From Bacteroidales bacterium (GTDB lineage Bacteria; Bacteroidota; Bacteroidia; Bacteroidales; F082): DNA of 8,905 nt. The first letter of the stretch is position 1. Every line of letters begins with the position of its first letter. The notes under the pieces are model-generated. The model did no database searches and was not told where the DNA came from. It was given only the letters and a program-made list of their open reading frames with translations. The DNA lies in NCBI GenBank assembly GCA_020853175.1, contig JADYZK010000299.1, positions 1 through 8,905 of the forward strand, in the 5' to 3' direction. Of the stretch, positions 5,206-8,905 are shown piece after piece. Both the position numbers and the translations under genes were made by a program.

Positions 5206-6620
5206 CAGCATTTTTTAAAAATAAAGAACGAAAAACCATCAATTTCAAGCTTTCGCTGTGGGTTTTCCTACTTTCGATATTTTCGGTCATCTATACCGAT
5301 TTTAATGTGTCGAAATGGAAAACCAACAAAAGCGTTATCGTTCACGACATCACCCAATACAACTCCTATCTGCTTACGCTTTTTATTTATAATGACCTCA
5401 GCTTTAGCTATTTCAACGCCAACCCTGATGCTTTAGGACGTGGCTTTTATCCAAAAACCACCCCAACAGGTAAAAAAGCCATCATGGCTACTTATGGCAT
5501 GTCGTTGTTGTATTCGCCTTTTTTCTTTGTAGGAAATGCCCTTGCCGAGCCTTTTGGCTACGAAACCAATGGATTGACGGCGCCTTACCAAATGGCTTTG
5601 CAGTTCAGCAGCTTGTTTTATTTTGCTATCGGGCTGTACTTTATGCGAAAAACACTCATGAAATACTTTAGCGATAAAGTGATTGCATTGGTGATGCTGG
5701 CCACTTTGTTTGGGTCAAATTTGTTTTATTACGTCACCGGCGAAGCTCCAATGACGCACGCCTTCAGCTATTGTTTGATCACGCTTTTCCTTTTTGTAGC
5801 CGATAAATGGGTGGACAAAATATCCATTTGGAGCACCATTCAACTGGGATTGTTGGTCGGACTTATTTCCCTCATCCGACCGACCAATATTATTGTTGTG
5901 CTATTATTGGTGTTGTGGAAAGTGACCAACTTCGCCGACCTTAAAGCCCGTTTTTTTATGCTCCTCAAGCATTGGCATTTTATTCTTGTGATGATTTTCT
6001 TTGCCTTTCTTGTGTGGGTGCCACAGTTCGTTTACTGGAAATGGGTTTCGGGACAGTATTTTTATTATTCCTATCCCGACGACCAAGGCTTTTTCTTTCT
6101 CAACCCTCAGCTGTATAACAATTTGTTCTCCTGGCGAAAAGGTTGGCTCATTTACGCACCGGTGATGACTTTTACACTGATAGGAATTGGATTGCTGCAT
6201 CGGGTAAATAAATTGTTCTTTTGGCCGGTGTTGGTTTACTTCCTTCTCAGCTGGTACATTCTTTCTTCTTGGTGGGATTGGTGGTACGGCGGTGGATTTG
6301 GCATGAGACCATACATTGATTCTTATGGCATTTTTGCCTTTGGAATGGCGGCATTTTTGGCGTGGGTGTTCAGGCAAAAAAAACTGATCAAAATTCCGTT
6401 GATCACCCTCTTCGTGCTGGCATTGCTGCTGGGTGGATACAACAATATGCGCTACCACTATTCGTCGCTTCATTTCGACAGCGGCACCCGCGAAACCTAC
6501 TTTGTTGATTTCTTTCAAGTGCGACACACACCCGGCTATTGGAAATCGTTGAGAAAACCCGATTATAAACTGGCGCGAAAAGGCATTTACCGTTATGAAG
6601 ATGAATCAATTGAAAAATGA
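5202..6620 (+). CDS. Polytopic membrane glycosyltransferase, GT-C fold (GT39/ArnT-like)
   Basis: A 472-residue inner-membrane protein with about 11-12 hydrophobic segments. The first is near 16-32 and is followed by a hydrophilic loop; the others fall roughly at 100-118, 132-148, 158-178, 186-200, 210-242, 256-276, 318-334, 338-354, 374-390 and 396-412. In GT-C enzymes the first periplasmic loop holds the catalytic acid; here VHDITQY puts D49 in that place. Other recognisable features are LIRPTN (224-229) at the end of a helix and the aromatic, glycine-rich WWDWWYGGGFGMRPYID (357-373), seen from memory in Bacteroidota GT39-like proteins. Such enzymes transfer a sugar from a polyprenyl-phosphate donor to lipid A, a glycan or protein on the periplasmic side. 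The GT2 gene that could make such a donor overlaps its 3' end by 26 bp. ArnT is longer (550) because of a periplasmic domain; this protein has only a short tail after residue 413. The acceptor is unknown. Confidence 0.78.
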   Translation: MTAFFKNKERKTINFKLSLWVFLLSIFSVIYTDFNVSKWKTNKSVIVHDITQYNSYLLTLFIYNDLSFSYFNANPDALGRGFYPKTTPTGKKAIMATYGMSLLYSPFFFVGNALAEPFGYETNGLTAPYQMALQFSSLFYFAIGLYFMRKTLMKYFSDKVIALVMLATLFGSNLFYYVTGEAPMTHAFSYCLITLFLFVADKWVDKISIWSTIQLGLLVGLISLIRPTNIIVVLLLVLWKVTNFADLKARFFMLLKHWHFILVMIFFAFLVWVPQFVYWKWVSGQYFYYSYPDDQGFFFLNPQLYNNLFSWRKGWLIYAPVMTFTLIGIGLLHRVNKLFFWPVLVYFLLSWYILSSWWDWWYGGGFGMRPYIDSYGIFAFGMAAFLAWVFRQKKLIKIPLITLFVLALLLGGYNNMRYHYSSLHFDSGTRETYFVDFFQVRHTPGYWKSLRKPDYKLARKGIYRYEDESIEK

Positions 6621-7572
6621 TAACATTGCGACGGTGCCTGAAATTGCAGTTGTTATTCCCACTTACAAGGCTACGTTGCACCTGAGTGAAGTGATTGAAG
6701 GAATACCTTCCTACATTCAACATATTATTGTAGTTGACGATCGCTGTCCTGAAAAATCGGGTGAGATTGCCCTCAAAATGGCCGAAACCGACGCAAGAAT
6801 TCATGTTATTTTTCATGAGAAAAACAAAGGCGTTGGCGGTGCTATGGTAACCGGTTACAAGGCTGCATTGGCACTGAAATGCGGAATAGTCGTTAAAATG
6901 GACAGCGACAGCCAAATGGATCCGGCATATTTGCCTGAACTTCTTGATCCGCTCATCAAAAAAAAGGCAGCTTACGCCAAAGGAAACCGTTTTGTTGATT
7001 TTAAGGCGTTGCGCGCCATGCCCACGCTTCGCCTCATGGGCAACAGCATATTGTCCTTCATGGTAAAAGCCTGCTCGGGTTATTGGAATATTATGGATCC
7101 CACCAACGGATACACTGCCATCAGCGCTGAGGCCCTTGAAAAAATGAATCTCGATAAATTAGCCAATGATTTTTTCTTTGAATCGGATATGTTGATTCGG
7201 CTAAACATTCAAAATGCCGTTATCAAAGATGTGGCCATTCCGGCACGTTATGGCAATGAAACAAGTAACCTGAGCATCCGTCGGGTACTTTTTAAATTTC
7301 CTTATTTGTTGACCAAAGGCCTCATCAAAAGATTTGTGTTGAAATACCTCATTTTCGATTTCAATATGGCTTCCGTATATACCCTCGTGGGTTTCCCTAT
7401 GGTGATTTGGGGGCTGGTATTTGGCATTTACAAGTGGATTGAAAATTCAAATCTGGATTTGTCAACCCCCACCGGAACGGTCATGATGGCCGTATTACCT
7501 TTGATTTTAGGAACACAATTTATCCTTGCCGCCATCAATATCGACATTCAATCTACGCCAAAAAGCGAGTAG
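6595..7572 (+). CDS. GT2 polyprenyl-phosphate glycosyltransferase with two C-terminal membrane helices (ArnC/DPM1-like)
   Basis: A 325-residue enzyme predicted to transfer a sugar from a nucleotide donor to undecaprenyl phosphate on the cytoplasmic face of the membrane. The GT-A fold begins with VVIPTYKA (19-26). VVDDRCPEKSGE (46-57) binds the nucleotide. The metal-binding DxD is D103-D105 in KMDSDSQMDP, the form typical of dolichol-phosphate-mannose synthase and ArnC relatives. DPTNGYTAI (168-176) and DFFFESDML (192-200) complete the acceptor and base region. Two hydrophobic helices at about 259-280 and 294-314 anchor the C-terminus, as in ArnC (322 residues). The start at 6595 lies inside the preceding GT-C gene, a 26-bp overlap pointing to coupled translation; an in-frame ATG at 6601 is equally possible. 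Pairing with a GT-C enzyme suggests that the two act in sequence, donor synthesis then transfer. The sugar cannot be told from the sequence. Confidence 0.9.
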   Translation: MKMNQLKNDNIATVPEIAVVIPTYKATLHLSEVIEGIPSYIQHIIVVDDRCPEKSGEIALKMAETDARIHVIFHEKNKGVGGAMVTGYKAALALKCGIVVKMDSDSQMDPAYLPELLDPLIKKKAAYAKGNRFVDFKALRAMPTLRLMGNSILSFMVKACSGYWNIMDPTNGYTAISAEALEKMNLDKLANDFFFESDMLIRLNIQNAVIKDVAIPARYGNETSNLSIRRVLFKFPYLLTKGLIKRFVLKYLIFDFNMASVYTLVGFPMVIWGLVFGIYKWIENSNLDLSTPTGTVMMAVLPLILGTQFILAAINIDIQSTPKSE

Positions 7573-7632
7573 AAAATCAAAATCTTGTTGGACTTCTTCA
7601 ATTTTTATCCTCCATTGGACGTTCGAATACAT

Positions 7633-7640
7633 TAACTTTG
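7633..7640 (+). promoter_or_regulatory. Probable -7 box for rnr
   Basis: TAACTTTG is an exact TAnnTTTG match, placed 28 nt before the rnr ATG. The nearest upstream TTG (7615-7617) is only 15 nt away, too close for a standard -33 element. No terminator hairpin is visible between the GT2 stop at 7572 and this point, so read-through from the glycolipid cluster into rnr is possible. Confidence 0.5.
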
Positions 7641-7668
7641 AAGTCTATTATTACCAATTCATTGCATT

Positions 7669-8905
7669 ATGCCCAAAAAGAAACCCCTTCCCAGCGGCGT
7701 TAAAAACACCCTTGCAGCCACCATATTGAGTATTTTTGGCTCCAGTCCTTTCAAGCCTCTCAACTACAAACAAATAAGTAAATCGCTCAGCATCAAGGAT
7801 AAAACCGGAAAAGATTTGATCCACAACATCCTTGTCGAGTTGGCCAAAGAAGGAAAATTGATCGAAGACAAACCCTACCGCTATACTTTGAGCCCGGCCA
7901 TGATTGAGGCATATGGCCCCAAGAAAGAATACATCACCGGAACGGTTGACATGAAAAGCACCGGAAAAGCTTATGTTACTCCTGAAAAAGGTGGCGAAGA
8001 TGTCTTTATTTCGGCCAACAATACCGGTCAAGCCCTGCACGAAGATGTGGTGAAAGTGTATCTTTTCCCTCAACGCAAGAACCACAAAACCGAAGGGCAA
8101 ATTGTGGAAGTCATAGAACGCAAAAAGACCGATTACGTGGGCGTGATTTCCATTTCGAAACAATTTGGGTTTTTGGCTCCCGACAGCAACAAAATGCCTG
8201 TAGAGATTTTCGTGCCTAAAGATGCACTGAACCAAGCAAAAAACGGCCAAAAAGTAATTGTGCGAATCACCGAATGGCCCGAAGGCTCTAAAAATCCTTT
8301 TGGCGAAGTGATCAAAGTGTTGGGAATGCCCGGCGACAACAATGTGGAGATGCAAGCTATTTTGGCCGAATACAATTTCCCGTTGCAATTCCCGCAAGAG
8401 GTTGAAGATGAAGTGAATAAAATCAAACCTGAAATCTCAGCAGACGAAATTGCCCAACGCCGCGATTATCGAAATATCCTCACCATTACCGTTGACCCTG
8501 CCGATGCCAAAGATTTTGACGATGCCCTGTCGCTGCGCAAGCTCGACAACGGCCATTGGGAAGTGGGCGTGCACATTGCCGATGTGGCGCATTATGTGCG
8601 CGAAGGCAGTCCTACCGATGTTGAGGCACAAGACAGAGGAACCTCCATTTATCTTGTTGATAGAACCATTCCGATGTTGCCCGAACGGCTTTCCAACGAT
8701 CTTTGTTCGCTGCGTCCCGATGAGGAAAAGCTTTGTTTTGCAGCCGTGTTTGAGATGAATGAAAAGGCCGAAATATTTAACGAATGGATCGGGAAAACGG
8801 TAATCAAATCGGCACGACGCTATGCTTATGAAGAGGTGCAAGCCCTCATCGAAGGTGGCGAAGGTCAATACAAAGAGGAGGTGTTGGTGTTGCATGAATT
8901 GGCAA
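7669..8905 (+). CDS. rnr: Ribonuclease R (partial, 3' end beyond window)
   Basis: A 3'-to-5' exoribonuclease of the RNB (RNase II) family that degrades structured RNA, rRNA and mRNA in the cytoplasm. The first 412 codons are here and remain open to the window edge. The start at 7669 (MPKKKP) is the first ATG after an in-frame stop at 7639-7641. In order: a basic N-terminus; a winged-helix region at about 30-80; two cold-shock (OB) domains at about 86-145 and 152-225; then the RNB catalytic domain from about 255. The four active-site aspartates are in VDPADAKDFDD as D276, D282, D284 and D285, the same spacing as E. coli RNase R D272, D278, D280 and D281. The RNB stretches GVHIADVAHYV and the VDRTIPMLPERLSNDLCSL region follow. 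The winged-helix region and full-length OB domains favour RNase R over RNase II. The missing part should hold the rest of RNB and the S1 domain. Confidence 0.96.
   Translation, partial: MPKKKPLPSGVKNTLAATILSIFGSSPFKPLNYKQISKSLSIKDKTGKDLIHNILVELAKEGKLIEDKPYRYTLSPAMIEAYGPKKEYITGTVDMKSTGKAYVTPEKGGEDVFISANNTGQALHEDVVKVYLFPQRKNHKTEGQIVEVIERKKTDYVGVISISKQFGFLAPDSNKMPVEIFVPKDALNQAKNGQKVIVRITEWPEGSKNPFGEVIKVLGMPGDNNVEMQAILAEYNFPLQFPQEVEDEVNKIKPEISADEIAQRRDYRNILTITVDPADAKDFDDALSLRKLDNGHWEVGVHIADVAHYVREGSPTDVEAQDRGTSIYLVDRTIPMLPERLSNDLCSLRPDEEKLCFAAVFEMNEKAEIFNEWIGKTVIKSARRYAYEEVQALIEGGEGQYKEEVLVLHELA

Noticed and set aside
5904..6527. A 207-codon open frame on the minus strand opposite the GT-C gene
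   Set aside because: It is the reverse of hydrophobic membrane codons, giving a composition rich in Lys, His, Gln and Glu with no domain; the plus strand has clear membrane topology and motifs.
6617..6620. ATGA overlap at the GT-C stop as a possible GT2 start
   Set aside because: This ATG is out of frame with the GT2 coding sequence and its own frame soon stops; the in-frame starts are 6595 or 6601.
7573..7632. Possible terminator between the GT2 gene and rnr
   Set aside because: TTGGAC occurs twice (near 7588 and 7615), but as a direct rather than inverted repeat, and no hairpin with a T-run can be formed.
7651..8397. A 248-codon open frame on the minus strand opposite rnr
   Set aside because: It lies wholly opposite the unmistakable RNase R coding sequence, shows no recognisable motif and has an odd His/Phe-rich composition typical of antisense shadow frames.
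1..8905. CRISPR arrays, tRNA/rRNA genes, insertion sequences or prophage
   Set aside because: I see no spaced repeats, tRNA-like cloverleaf, transposase motifs or terminal inverted repeats; the window is almost fully occupied by chromosomal genes.

Overview
The window is chromosomal DNA from a member of the Bacteroidota, probably class Bacteroidia. Three things suggest this. Several gene starts are preceded by the Bacteroidota-type -7 promoter box TAnnTTTG, two of them with a matching upstream TTTG. Start codons lack Shine-Dalgarno sequences and sit behind A/T-rich leaders. The protein types (SDR-family threonine dehydrogenase, KMGKS-type CysRS, RNase R) fit that phylum. I cannot name the genus. 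I see no tRNA, rRNA, CRISPR array, insertion sequence or phage gene.

Layout. (1) 1-44, minus: the first codons of an exported protein that runs off the left edge, with a near-consensus promoter at 87-117. (2) 298-1251, minus: SDR-type L-threonine 3-dehydrogenase, followed by a strong hairpin terminator at 219-255. (3) 1366-2859, plus: cysteinyl-tRNA synthetase, divergent from the dehydrogenase. (4) 2917-3777, minus: a GNAT-type acyltransferase, convergent with cysS. (5) 3836-7572, plus: four co-directional genes for a small multidrug resistance (SMR)/EamA-like four-helix membrane protein, a cytoplasmic NodB-type polysaccharide deacetylase, a polytopic GT-C type glycosyltransferase, and a GT2 polyprenyl-phosphate glycosyltransferase with two C-terminal membrane helices. 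(6) 7669-8905, plus: the first 412 codons of RNase R, which runs off the right edge.

The most interesting part is block 5. Its four protein types match, one for one, the membrane half of the proteobacterial Arn (lipid A aminoarabinose) pathway: ArnE/F (flippase), ArnD (deformylase of the NodB family), ArnT (GT-C transferase) and ArnC (GT2 undecaprenyl-phosphate transferase). The sugar-nucleotide genes arnA and arnB are absent. A reasonable inference is a four-gene system that loads an N-acylated sugar onto undecaprenyl phosphate (GT2), removes the acyl group on the cytoplasmic side (deacetylase), flips the lipid-linked amino sugar (SMR protein) and transfers it to an envelope acceptor such as lipid A (GT-C). 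The families are clear from sequence; the pathway and its substrate are inference. An internal promoter at the end of the deacetylase gene suggests the two transferase genes can also be expressed separately.
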